Below, one piece after another: positions 53,752 through 62,340 of a stretch of DNA of 64,000 nt (within the stretch, counting starts at the first letter, position 1; the number at the start of each line of letters is the position of its first letter). The stretch spans positions 97,499 to 161,498 of the forward strand of contig NZ_JACRSW010000009.1 in NCBI RefSeq assembly GCF_014384965.1, given 5' to 3'. The notes below the pieces were generated by a model. The model made no database searches. It saw nothing but the letters and a program-made list of their open reading frames with translations, and was not told the DNA's origin. The position numbers and the translations under genes are program-made. The stretch is from Jutongia hominis. Lineage in GTDB: Bacteria; Bacillota; Clostridia; Lachnospirales; Lachnospiraceae.

Positions 53752-53897
53752 TAACAAATATAGTAATTATACGATAATTTTATAGCGATTGAAATGAGAG
53801 AAGGTTGATTTGGATCGCTTTGATTTTGTTTTCTGTGAAAATGCCATGAAATAATTGAAAAAATACGAAAAAACACTTTTCACATGAATAGATTGTA

Positions 53898-53906
53898 TGT
53901 TATACT
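53898..53906 (+). promoter_or_regulatory. Extended -10 promoter of ppdK
   Basis: TGTTATACT is an extended -10. Transcription would start near 53912, giving a ~135-nt leader and excluding the upstream in-frame ATG at 53884 as the start of ppdK. Confidence 0.6.
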
Positions 53907-53911
53907 AATTC

Positions 53912-54036
53912 ATAGCGACATGGTAGAGGGGCGTATTGCGTCCATAATCAATCTGCTAAAGTCAAAGGTACGATTCGTGCAATTTCCTGCTTGCGGGGAA
54001 CTACACTGGTGTCGTCAATTTATTACATTTCTAGGA
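53912..54036 (+). promoter_or_regulatory. ppdK 5' leader, possibly structured
   Basis: This ~125-nt leader is less AT-rich than nearby intergenic DNA. It contains blocks such as GGTAGAGGGGCG, GTACGATTCGTGC and GCGGGGAACTACACTGG. GTACGA/TCGTGC could form a small hairpin. I do not recognise a known riboswitch: a lysine-riboswitch-like AGAGGNGCG word is present, but the rest of that consensus is not. Confidence 0.35.
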
Positions 54037-54048
54037 GGTAAATTATCA

Positions 54049-56676
54049 ATGGCAAACAAATGGGTATATTTGTTCAGTGAAGGTAATGCTAACATGCGTG
54101 AACTTCTTGGTGGTAAAGGTGCAAACCTTGCTGAGATGACTTCTTTAGGTCTTCCTGTACCACAGGGATTCACAATTACAACAGAAGCTTGTACACAGTA
54201 TTATGAGGATGGAAGACAGATCAACGATGAAATCCAGGCTCAGATTACTGAATACATCGGAAAGATGGAAGAGATTACAGGTAAGAAGTTTGGTGACAAA
54301 GAAAATCCACTTCTTGTATCTGTTCGTTCAGGTGCTCGTGCTTCTATGCCAGGTATGATGGATACTATCCTTAACCTTGGTCTTAATGAGACAGTAGTAG
54401 AGACAATCGCTGCTAAGTCTGGTAACCCACGTTGGGCTTGGGACTGCTACAGAAGATTCATCCAGATGTACTCTGATGTAGTTATGGAAGTTGGTAAGAA
54501 ATATTTCGAAGAGCTTATCGACAAGATGAAAGCTGACAGAGGCGTATCTCAGGACGTTGATCTTACTGCTGATGATCTTAAAGAATTAGCCGGTCAGTTC
54601 AAAGCTGAGTACAAAGAGAAATTAGGTGAGGATTTCCCAGATGATCCTAAGGAGCAGTTAATGGGAGCTATCAAAGCTGTATTCCGTTCTTGGGACAACC
54701 CTCGTGCAAATGTATATCGTCGTGACAACGACATCCCTTACTCATGGGGTACTGCTGTAAACGTACAGTCTATGGCATTTGGTAACATGGGTGATAACTG
54801 TGGTACCGGTGTTGCATTTACTCGTGACCCTGCTACAGGTGAGAAGAAGCTTATGGGTGAGTTCTTAAAGAACGCTCAGGGTGAAGACGTAGTTGCCGGT
54901 GTTCGTACTCCGATGCCAATCGCACAGATGGAGCAGGAATTCCCAGAGGCATTTGCTGAATTCAAGAAAGTTTGTGAAACATTAGAGAAACATTACAGAG
55001 ATATGCAGGATATGGAATTTACTGTAGAAGACAGAAAGCTCTATATGCTTCAGACTCGTAATGGTAAGAGAACAGCTCAGGCTGCTCTTAAGATCGCTTG
55101 TGACCTTGTTGATGAAGGTGCAAGAACAGAAGAAGAAGCTGTTGCAATGATCGATCCTCGTAACTTAGATACACTTCTTCATCCACAGTTTGATGCGGCT
55201 GCATTAAAGGCTGCTACTCCTGTAGCTAAGGCACTTGGTGCTTCTCCTGGAGCTGCTTGTGGTAAAGTGGTATTTACAGCAGAAGACGCTGTAGAATGGG
55301 CTGCTCGTGGCGAGAAGGTTGTACTTGTTCGTCTTGAGACATCTCCTGAAGACATTACAGGTATGAAGTCTGCACAGGGTATCTTAACAGTTCGTGGTGG
55401 TATGACATCACACGCTGCCGTAGTTGCTCGTGGTATGGGTACATGCTGTGTATCTGGTTGTGGCGACATCGTAATGGACGAAGAAAACAAGAAATTTGAA
55501 TTAGCTGGTAAGACATATACAGAAGGTTCTGAAATCTCTATTGATGGTACAACAGGTAACATCTATGATGGAATCATCCCTACTGTAGATGCTACAATCG
55601 CCGGTGAGTTCGGCCGCATCATGGCTTGGGCTGACAAATACAGAAAACTTAAAGTTCGTACAAATGCAGATACTCCTGCAGATGCTAAGAAAGCTCGCGA
55701 GCTTGGTGCTGAAGGTATCGGTCTTTGCCGTACAGAGCATATGTTCTTCGAGGAAGACAGAATTGCTGCTTTCCGTGAGATGATCTGCTCAGATACAGTA
55801 GAAGAAAGAGAAGAAGCTCTTGCTAAGATCCTTCCATATCAGCAGGGAGACTTCGAAGCTCTTTATGAAGCTCTTGAAGGTAACCCGGTTACAATCCGTT
55901 TCTTAGACCCACCTCTTCATGAATTCGTTCCTACAGAGGAAGCTGATATCGAGAAGTTAGCTAAGGCTAAGAATAAGAGCGTTGAAGAAATCAAAGCTAT
56001 CATTGATTCACTTCATGAGTTCAACCCTATGATGGGACATCGTGGATGCCGTCTTGCAGTCACATATCCTGAAATTGCTAAGATGCAGACAAGCGCTGTT
56101 ATCCGTGCAGCAATCAATGTTAAGAAGAAACATCCTGATTGGACAGTTGAGCCTGAGATCATGATTCCACTTGTTGGAGATATCAAAGAGCTTAAGGTAG
56201 TTAAGAAAGTTGTTGTTGAGACAGCAGATGCTGAAATCGCAGCAGCAGGCGTTGAAATGAAGTACGAAGTTGGTACAATGATCGAGATCCCAAGAGCTGC
56301 TCTTACAGCTGATCAGATCGCTACAGAGGCTGAGTTCTTCTGCTTCGGTACAAACGACTTAACACAGATGACATTTGGTTTCTCTCGTGATGATGCAGGT
56401 AAGTTCTTAGATGCTTACTATGATGCTAAGATCTTCGAAAGTGACCCATTTGCTAAGCTTGACCAGACTGGTGTTGGCCAGCTCATGGAAATGGCTGTAG
56501 AAAAAGGTAAGAAAGTTCGTCCATCACTTCACTGCGGTATCTGTGGTGAGCACGGTGGAGATCCTTCATCAGTTGAGTTCTGCCACAAGATCGGTTTGGA
56601 TTATGTATCTTGCTCTCCATTCCGTGTGCCAATCGCACGTCTTGCAGCAGCACAGGCAGCTATCGCTGACAAGTAG
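54049..56676 (+). CDS. ppdK: Pyruvate, phosphate dikinase
   Basis: An 875-residue enzyme interconverting pyruvate + ATP + Pi and PEP + AMP + PPi. The N-terminal nucleotide-binding domain begins WVYLFSEGNANMRELLGGKGANLAEM. The phospho-histidine is H455 in GGMTSHAAVVARGMG. The C-terminal PEP/pyruvate barrel has the GIGLCRTEHMFF motif and the catalytic cysteine in LHCGICGEHGGD. The length equals that of clostridial homologues. The start is fixed by TAGGAGG just before ATG 54049 and by the promoter position. Codon use differs from its neighbours (many GCT/CTT/GGT), as expected for a highly expressed gene. A terminator follows at 56719. Confidence 0.98.
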   Translation: MANKWVYLFSEGNANMRELLGGKGANLAEMTSLGLPVPQGFTITTEACTQYYEDGRQINDEIQAQITEYIGKMEEITGKKFGDKENPLLVSVRSGARASMPGMMDTILNLGLNETVVETIAAKSGNPRWAWDCYRRFIQMYSDVVMEVGKKYFEELIDKMKADRGVSQDVDLTADDLKELAGQFKAEYKEKLGEDFPDDPKEQLMGAIKAVFRSWDNPRANVYRRDNDIPYSWGTAVNVQSMAFGNMGDNCGTGVAFTRDPATGEKKLMGEFLKNAQGEDVVAGVRTPMPIAQMEQEFPEAFAEFKKVCETLEKHYRDMQDMEFTVEDRKLYMLQTRNGKRTAQAALKIACDLVDEGARTEEEAVAMIDPRNLDTLLHPQFDAAALKAATPVAKALGASPGAACGKVVFTAEDAVEWAARGEKVVLVRLETSPEDITGMKSAQGILTVRGGMTSHAAVVARGMGTCCVSGCGDIVMDEENKKFELAGKTYTEGSEISIDGTTGNIYDGIIPTVDATIAGEFGRIMAWADKYRKLKVRTNADTPADAKKARELGAEGIGLCRTEHMFFEEDRIAAFREMICSDTVEEREEALAKILPYQQGDFEALYEALEGNPVTIRFLDPPLHEFVPTEEADIEKLAKAKNKSVEEIKAIIDSLHEFNPMMGHRGCRLAVTYPEIAKMQTSAVIRAAINVKKKHPDWTVEPEIMIPLVGDIKELKVVKKVVVETADAEIAAAGVEMKYEVGTMIEIPRAALTADQIATEAEFFCFGTNDLTQMTFGFSRDDAGKFLDAYYDAKIFESDPFAKLDQTGVGQLMEMAVEKGKKVRPSLHCGICGEHGGDPSSVEFCHKIGLDYVSCSPFRVPIARLAAAQAAIADK

Positions 56677-56718
56677 GGCATTGTCTGATGTAATATAGTT
56701 TTAATATTGCAATAATAG

Positions 56719-56760
56719 ATTCCCATTCCGGACTAAGAATTAGTCTGGAATGGGAATTTT
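56719..56760 (+). terminator. Terminator after ppdK
   Basis: ATTCCCATTCCGGACTA pairs with TAGTCTGGAATGGGAAT (one G-U) across a 5-nt loop, followed by TTTT. Confidence 0.88.
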
Positions 56761-56805
56761 GCTTTATAGGAAAAAACTTAATCTGAAAACAAGGAGGGAA
56801 AAATA

Positions 56806-57033
56806 ATGTGTATGTTTTGCAAATGTGACACTGTGACACCAAGCTTGACTACGCATGTTGTTAATTACAATGGTGCGATTATTGTAATTAAAAATGTACC
56901 TTGTGAAGAATGTGAGCAATGCGGAGAAAAGTTTTATACAGATGATGTTGCAGAAAATTTAGAAAAGATGGTGAATACTGCAAAACAGATGATGCAGGAA
57001 ATTGCTGTTTTGGATTATTCAAAAGTTGCTTAA
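56806..57033 (+). CDS. YgiT-type zinc-ribbon protein (MqsA N-terminal-like)
   Basis: A 75-residue protein with two zinc-binding pairs, CMFC (C2, C5) and CEQC (near residues 36-39), and the following GEKFYTDDVAENLEKM. This is the YgiT/MqsA N-terminal zinc domain that in toxin-antitoxin systems acts as antitoxin. There is no helix-turn-helix domain after it and no toxin-like partner next to it, so it is an orphan or has a different role. AAGGAGGG precedes the ATG and a terminator follows. Confidence 0.82.
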   Translation: MCMFCKCDTVTPSLTTHVVNYNGAIIVIKNVPCEECEQCGEKFYTDDVAENLEKMVNTAKQMMQEIAVLDYSKVA

Positions 57034-57048
57034 ATAAAGAAATAGTCA

Positions 57049-57090
57049 AGCTCGTCAATGCACTGAGAATAGTGTATTGGCGGGCTTTTT
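57049..57090 (+). terminator. Terminator after zinc-ribbon gene
   Basis: AGCTCGTCAATGCACT pairs with AGTGTATTGGCGGGCT (G-U pairs) around a short loop, followed by TTTTTG. The rest of the gap to 57326 holds no recognised element. Confidence 0.8.
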
Positions 57091-57326
57091 GTTACTGCAT
57101 TTACTCATGGATATGTTTTCTGACATTTTCATGAGATCATGTAACGCAGCGGACAACATGAAACTTATTGATAACAATAGTTGAATTAGAAAAAATATTT
57201 ACATCAGAGAAAAGACAAAATTATTTTGTTATAAGGCAGAGGGGGGATATCATGGAAGATGAAGGAATTAGAGACTGGGAGTATATGACGAAAAGTAAAA
57301 GTTGTAGAAGGAGGAAATTGAAATAG

Positions 57327-58481
57327 ATGAGAAAAAAAACAAAGCATAAAAAAATATCTTGTAGAGATAAAGTAATTAGAAGTATAGAAAATATTAAAAA
57401 AATGTATAAGGAAATTGTAAATAGCAAGAGAGGTTGCATAACAATAAAAGTAATAAAAAATGGTTATAAACTCATAACAGTTATTACAACTTTATTTGCG
57501 TTTATTTGTATTCCGATTTTTGGATATGGTTTGGTTGCTAGAAAAAACATTTCGGATAATGATTTGCTTATGCAACAAGTAAAAGAAGAAGCTGGAGATG
57601 GGGTAATTACATCTCTTGATGTTACAGATATTCATGGATTTGGATATAATTCAATTATTGCTTCGATTGCGAATGAAGAGATTTATAACAATAAAGTAAA
57701 TAATAAATTCATAATTATGGATTATATTAATGATAGTTTTTTAAGAACAATGTATGATTTATTCGGCTTGAAATGTGCATACAAAACAACATTATCGTAT
57801 ACTATATATGATAATGCAAATAAAGAATTGTATCCTAAAGTAGTTAATGTCATTAATATAGGTGGGGATACATGTAAAGAGATTATTGTTAAATATGGAA
57901 TACATATGCAAGAAACATCGGCAACAAATGTTAATCTTTTTGCTGTTTTTCAATATTCATATGAAAAGGAAAAATATGAATTAAAAGGAACTTATCCACG
58001 TATTAAAAAATATGATTTAGATACTGAGTATAGTGAAGAAAACTATCATAAAATAACAACAGTTTCAGAAGACATAGCAACGGATTTTCACATTTGTTAT
58101 GCTGAAAATCCACCGCGTGTTGTTTCTTGTCATGATCAAGATAATAATAATTTTAATTTAACGTCATATATAGATAGTACAGAAATGCAATTTTGGGTAC
58201 ATGGAAAAAAACATTATGATAATATGCTTGTATTAGTGGATATTGATAGAGATAAAGAGAATGCCTTGATAAATTGTTATATTCCTTTACTAAATCAAGA
58301 TGAACTTGAATGGAGAGTTATGTATTCTGAATATATGAATACATCTAAGGATGAATGTGAAGATGAAGTAATAAAGAAATTGGAAACGGATTTGAGCGAA
58401 TCTTTTGAAATAATTCCGGAATGGAGGGACAGTAACTATGAAAGAAAAAATACTTCGCATGATAAAATATGCATATACTAA
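57327..58481 (+). CDS. Hypothetical membrane protein, 384 aa
   Basis: I do not recognise this protein. A lysine-rich N-terminal tail (about 1-45) precedes one transmembrane helix (about 48-72; LITVITTLFAFICIPIFGYGL). A ~300-residue extracytoplasmic or soluble domain without known motif follows. Base composition is clearly more AT-rich than the genes to the left, which suggests acquired DNA. GAAGGAGG precedes the region of ATG 57327. Its 3' end overlaps the next gene by 44 bp, so the two form a unit. A role with the adenylating enzyme (for example in a surface or signalling modification) is speculation. Confidence 0.6.
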   Translation: MRKKTKHKKISCRDKVIRSIENIKKMYKEIVNSKRGCITIKVIKNGYKLITVITTLFAFICIPIFGYGLVARKNISDNDLLMQQVKEEAGDGVITSLDVTDIHGFGYNSIIASIANEEIYNNKVNNKFIIMDYINDSFLRTMYDLFGLKCAYKTTLSYTIYDNANKELYPKVVNVINIGGDTCKEIIVKYGIHMQETSATNVNLFAVFQYSYEKEKYELKGTYPRIKKYDLDTEYSEENYHKITTVSEDIATDFHICYAENPPRVVSCHDQDNNNFNLTSYIDSTEMQFWVHGKKHYDNMLVLVDIDRDKENALINCYIPLLNQDELEWRVMYSEYMNTSKDECEDEVIKKLETDLSESFEIIPEWRDSNYERKNTSHDKICIY

Positions 58482-59676
58482 TGTGCCATTATATGAAAAA
58501 AAGAATATTGATATTACTTCGATAAAAGATATTAAAGATGTACCAGTAATCAGAAAAGAAGAGATTATGGTTGATTGGGAAGAAGGGATTAGTAGTAATT
58601 ATTTAATGAAATATTTGCAAGGGAAATTGATGTCTTCATGGACTTCTGGTTCTACAGGAAAGTGTTTACGTGTTTTGTGGACAAAAGAGCAGTACAATCA
58701 GTCATTATTACCCTTGTGGATATTACGGCACCGGTTTTATGATATAAAGCCAACCGATAAGTTTTGTTATTTTTATAATACACCAAATGTAGAGCATAGG
58801 AAGAAAGGGAACGTATTCTATGAAATAATTGAGAATTCTATGGGATTTTATAAAAACAATCTTTCAGAGGAAGTGATTTGCAACATCATAGATATGATAA
58901 AGGAATATAGTCCTAGATGGTTAATGTTACAGCCAAGTACTGCCGTACTTATTGGACGAACCATGGAAAAGTTGGAGATTTCGTTGTCTTCAGTGGAATA
59001 TATAGAACTTTCAGGAGAAATGCTTTTTGAAGAAACTAGAAATTATTTGAAGAAGATTTTTGGATGTACTATTGCCAATCAATATGGTTGCAATGAATTG
59101 AATTCTATAGCGTATGAGTGTCCTGAGGGAAATTTGCATTGCTTAGAATCGAATGTTTACGTTGAGGTAGTAAAAAAAGAAAAACGAATAGAAAATAAAG
59201 AAGAGGGAGAATTATGTCTTACTACGTTAAATAATGAAACTATGCCCCTTGTGCGATATGCGATTGGTGATAGTGGATTGTTAAGATATCACCATTCTTG
59301 TAACTGTGGACTAAAAAGTCCGATATTAGAATTGACATCAGGAAGAATTAGTACATACATTCAACATGAGGATGGGACACTATTAAGTCCATATATTTTT
59401 ATCCATGCGGTACACTCTATTATAGAAATGTTAGGAGATGTTATAATTCAATTTCGAGTCATTCAAAAAGAATATCAGAAATTTGAGGTGATTTTCGTTA
59501 TATTGGATGAAGTATATGAAAATTTGGAAGAAATATCAGCTCACATCGAGGAGATATTTTTGAATAGTATAGATGAAAAAAGATTAAAAAATAGCAAATA
59601 TATTTTTTTATATACTAATCATGTGTTTGCTGACGATAAAACTGGAAAGTGTACATATTTTGAAATGATGGTGTAG
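58438..59676 (+). CDS. PaaK/CapK-like AMP-forming adenylating enzyme
   Basis: A 412-residue ANL-superfamily protein of the phenylacetate-CoA ligase (PaaK)/CapK group. The nucleotide loop is SSWTSGSTGKCLRVLW, then IANQYGCNELNSIAYEC with the acidic adenylate motif, then GELCLTTLNNETMPLVRYAIGDSG. CNCG (about residue 285) is a small cysteine pair typical of the group. It lacks the full C-terminal lid, which is short. The acid activated is unknown. GGAGGG precedes ATG 58438. It overlaps the membrane-protein gene and is AT-rich; the IS remnants just downstream point to lateral transfer. Confidence 0.8.
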   Translation: MKEKILRMIKYAYTNVPLYEKKNIDITSIKDIKDVPVIRKEEIMVDWEEGISSNYLMKYLQGKLMSSWTSGSTGKCLRVLWTKEQYNQSLLPLWILRHRFYDIKPTDKFCYFYNTPNVEHRKKGNVFYEIIENSMGFYKNNLSEEVICNIIDMIKEYSPRWLMLQPSTAVLIGRTMEKLEISLSSVEYIELSGEMLFEETRNYLKKIFGCTIANQYGCNELNSIAYECPEGNLHCLESNVYVEVVKKEKRIENKEEGELCLTTLNNETMPLVRYAIGDSGLLRYHHSCNCGLKSPILELTSGRISTYIQHEDGTLLSPYIFIHAVHSIIEMLGDVIIQFRVIQKEYQKFEVIFVILDEVYENLEEISAHIEEIFLNSIDEKRLKNSKYIFLYTNHVFADDKTGKCTYFEMMV

Positions 59677-59776
59677 TGAATATAATAAAATATAGTCGTC
59701 TTCGAGAGTGTTTTCAGTTTTGTATATACTCAAAAAATGACATAAATGGAATATATTACTTTTTGCAAGAAGATAA

Positions 59777-59881
59777 TATGTGGCGAATGTCAGAAATATT
59801 ACAGAAGATGCTATAAAAAACTATATTCAGGAGCAGTTGGACGAATCACGCAGAGAAGATGATGATGGAACCGCTTTTTAG
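59777..59881 (+). pseudogene. C-terminal remnant of IS200/IS605 transposase TnpA
   Basis: Translation of 59777-59881 gives Y-V-A-N-V-R-N-I-T-E-D-A-I-K-N-Y-I-Q-E-Q and then an acidic tail to a TAG stop. This resembles the end of IS200-type Y1 transposases (ATVGNVTEDxIKxYIxxQ). There is an in-frame stop directly upstream, and the catalytic HUH and tyrosine parts are gone. Confidence 0.6.
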
Positions 59882-59891
59882 TGTTGCTAGC

Positions 59892-59976
59892 AAAAACTTG
59901 CAATACAAGTTTTTTAGGCGAGTTGTAACATGCCCCTTTTGGAGAGGCAAAAAACCACCGCTTGAAGTGTGGTGGT
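59892..59976. repeat. Paired hairpins of the decayed IS200/IS605 element
   Basis: AAAAACTTG and CAAGTTTTT (59892-59914) and then AACCACC and GGTGGTT (59952-59975) are palindromes after the tnpA tail. They are consistent with the subterminal hairpins of this family. Confidence 0.45.
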
Positions 59977-60100
59977 TGATGTTGTAGCTGTGACGGATAT
60001 TGTAATCTAAGAATTCATGGAATGAGACTCTTGTTGATATGCTTTCAGTATTTCTCACATTATTGCTTTCTTGGATGTGTTGTTTTTTGTGTCATTATAA

Positions 60101-60151
60101 AAATCTCCAATCTGAGCAATGTAATATATGCATTGCTCAGATTGGAGATTT
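60101..60151. terminator. Perfect 21-bp stem-loop before IS256 transposase
   Basis: AAATCTCCAATCTGAGCAATG (60101-60121) is the exact complement of the sequence at 60131-60151, with a 9-nt loop. No T-run follows on either side beyond three bases. It may insulate the transposase gene from outside transcription, or be a remnant of an element end. Confidence 0.5.
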
Positions 60152-60284
60152 ACACAAAATTTGGGATACTCCCGAGAAATTCATACTATTTCTTTATAAA
60201 CGAGAGTGTGATACTTTTTCTGTAAAATAATGATTAGAAGGTTCTTCTATGATAAAATTAATATCATTAGGAGGGCCTTTTATT

Positions 60285-61526
60285 ATGGCAAGACAAAAGA
60301 AACCTGTACATCGAGTACAAATGACAGAGGGAAAGAGAAACATTATTCATCAGCTTCTTGAAGAGTATGATATCCAGTCTGCAGAAGACATCCAGGATGC
60401 TCTAAAAGACCTTTTAGGTGGCACGATAAAGGAAATGATGGAGGCTGAAATGGATGACCATCTCGGTTACGAAAAATCAGAGCGGTCAGACAATGACGAT
60501 TACCGGAATGGTTATAAGACTAAGCAGGTCAACAGCCGATATGGTTCCATGAAGATCGAGGTGCCGCAGGATCGTAAATCGACTTTTGAACCACAGGTGG
60601 TAAAGAAGCGTCAGAAGGATATTTCTGATATTGACCAAAAGATCATCTCAATGTATGCAAAAGGCATGACTACACGCCAGATCTCAGAAACCATTGAGGA
60701 TATCTATGGATTTGAGACATCAGAAAGTTTTATTTCAGATGTGACAGATAAGATCCTTCCGCAGATTGAGGACTGGCAGAACCGGCCACTGGATGAGGTG
60801 TATCCAATCCTGTATATTGATGCGATACATTATTCTGTGCGGGATAACGGCGTGATCCGTAAACTTGCTGCATATGTCATTCTTGGGATTAATACCGAAG
60901 GAAAAAAGGAAGTCCTGACGATCAATATTGGAGATAACGAAAGCGCGAAATATTGGCTTTCTGTCATGAATGAACTGAAAAATCGAGGGGTAAAAGATGT
61001 TTTGATCATATGCGCCGATGGACTGACCGGCATCAAGGAAGCAATCGCTACAGCTTTCCCTAAAACAGAGTATCAGCGCTGTATCGTGCATCAGGTAAGA
61101 AACACCCTGAAATATGTTCCAGATAAAGATAGAAAATCTTTTGCAACGGATCTAAAAACCATCTATCAGGCTGCCGATGAGAAGAAAGCACTGGCTGCAT
61201 TAGATCATGTAACAGAAAAATGGACGCCGAAATATCCGAATTCTATGAAACGCTGGAAAGAAAACTGGGATGCCATATCCCCGATTTTCAAGTTCTCAAC
61301 AACCGTCAGAAAGGTCATTTATACGACCAACGCGATTGAATCCCTGAATTCCACCTACCGCAAACTGAACCGTCAGAGAAGCGTATTTCCGAGCGATACA
61401 GCCCTGCTGAAAGCCCTGTATCTGGCTACGTTTGAAGCAACGAAAAAGTGGACAACAAGAATCCGGAATTGGGGGCAGGTCTACGGCGAATTGAGTATTA
61501 TGTATGAAGGACGATTACCGGAATAG
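60285..61526 (+). CDS. IS256-family transposase
   Basis: A 413-residue DDE transposase of the IS256/Mutator group. The first aspartate is in YIDAIHYSVRD, the second in ICADGLTGIKEA, and the glutamate in YTTNAIESLNS. The QRCIVHQVRN block between them is family-typical. It appears full length and uninterrupted. TAGGAGGG precedes ATG 60285; the upstream in-frame start at 60249 lacks one. Clear terminal inverted repeats were not found by eye. AATAGTACATT occurs twice just after the stop. Confidence 0.95.
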   Translation: MARQKKPVHRVQMTEGKRNIIHQLLEEYDIQSAEDIQDALKDLLGGTIKEMMEAEMDDHLGYEKSERSDNDDYRNGYKTKQVNSRYGSMKIEVPQDRKSTFEPQVVKKRQKDISDIDQKIISMYAKGMTTRQISETIEDIYGFETSESFISDVTDKILPQIEDWQNRPLDEVYPILYIDAIHYSVRDNGVIRKLAAYVILGINTEGKKEVLTINIGDNESAKYWLSVMNELKNRGVKDVLIICADGLTGIKEAIATAFPKTEYQRCIVHQVRNTLKYVPDKDRKSFATDLKTIYQAADEKKALAALDHVTEKWTPKYPNSMKRWKENWDAISPIFKFSTTVRKVIYTTNAIESLNSTYRKLNRQRSVFPSDTALLKALYLATFEATKKWTTRIRNWGQVYGELSIMYEGRLPE

Positions 61527-61621
61527 TACATTTGCTGAAATAGTACATTACATTGTAAACCAAGACAGGCGGAAACTCCGCCTGCTCTTGACATGTCATT
61601 TTTCAACTGTTATATATAACT

Positions 61622-61659
61622 AAAGGGCAAAAAGCTCTGACAAAGAATTTTTTGCCTTT
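61622..61659. terminator. Bidirectional terminator
   Basis: AAAGGGCAAAAA and TTTTTTGCCTTT pair with a small bulge around CTCTGACAAAG. It lies between the IS256 gene and the convergent lipoprotein gene. Confidence 0.6.
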
Positions 61660-61712
61660 CATTATCATAGAAGAATCTTATTTACAGACTTTTTCTCATA
61701 GTCTCTTATAAA

Positions 61713-62099
61713 CTAAAAATTAACGTATTCTTTTATATCATCAGGTATCAAAGTGACACTTTTTTCTTTATAAATGACACCCTCATTACAATTTTCTAGA
61801 GCCAATGTATCAATTAACCAGTCTTCTTCTGAGTGACCCTTTAATTGGCATACATAGACTTTATCATTTGTTTGATCATTATAATAACCAAGGCAGTTTC
61901 CAATTAATTTTGTTCCAGTAAAAATTCCACAGGCGATGTATTCTTTGTTATTCCAAATTATAGTTGCATCATCAGCATAATCATATTCAAAGACAATAGG
62001 ATTATCTGGAAGTTTTCGCTGAGAACCACAACTCGTTAAACATAAAATTATGGAAAGAAACAAAGCTCCTCTTATTGAAATGATTTTATTTTTTATCAA
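61713..62099 (-). CDS. Small hypothetical lipoprotein
   Basis: A 128-residue predicted lipoprotein. The signal peptide has lipobox LTSC (cysteine at about residue 24) after a strong hydrophobic core. The mature part (about 100 residues) is unrecognised. Translation starts at TTG 62099, supported by AAGGAGGG at a good distance on the minus strand. It is isolated between IS256 and the IS4-like element and may be cargo or a resident gene. Confidence 0.65.
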   Translation of the reverse strand: MIKNKIISIRGALFLSIILCLTSCGSQRKLPDNPIVFEYDYADDATIIWNNKEYIACGIFTGTKLIGNCLGYYNDQTNDKVYVCQLKGHSEEDWLIDTLALENCNEGVIYKEKSVTLIPDDIKEYVNF

Positions 62100-62340
62100 A
62101 GTTCAACCCTCCTTCCTACTACACATAAACTTTCGGATTCTTCAGCCCTTATTTTCTAAGGCGTTCAAATTCTATTTTTTCGAAAGTATCCCATTATTTT
62201 GCTGTTTCAGAGCCTATGCCACCATTAAAATGTATTTTATAGTTATGTTTTGAGCGTATTATTGTGCGCATTGGATGTATTAACTGCACTAATACATGTA
62301 TATTATTACTTTCATTAGTTTTTGTCAACATATATTAAAA

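Noticed and set aside
52821..53876. Long open frames (up to 351 codons) through repeat array 2 as protein genes
   Set aside because: Unit length is a multiple of three, so several frames on both strands stay open. There is no credible RBS, composition is not protein-like, and in array 1 the same unit shifts frame between copies.
53912..54036. Lysine riboswitch before ppdK
   Set aside because: Only the AGAGGNGCG word fits; the other conserved blocks and a lysine-related gene are missing.
53884..54048. N-terminal extension of PpdK
   Set aside because: The ATG at 53884 lies upstream of the predicted transcription start. AGGAGG and the family start fit 54049.
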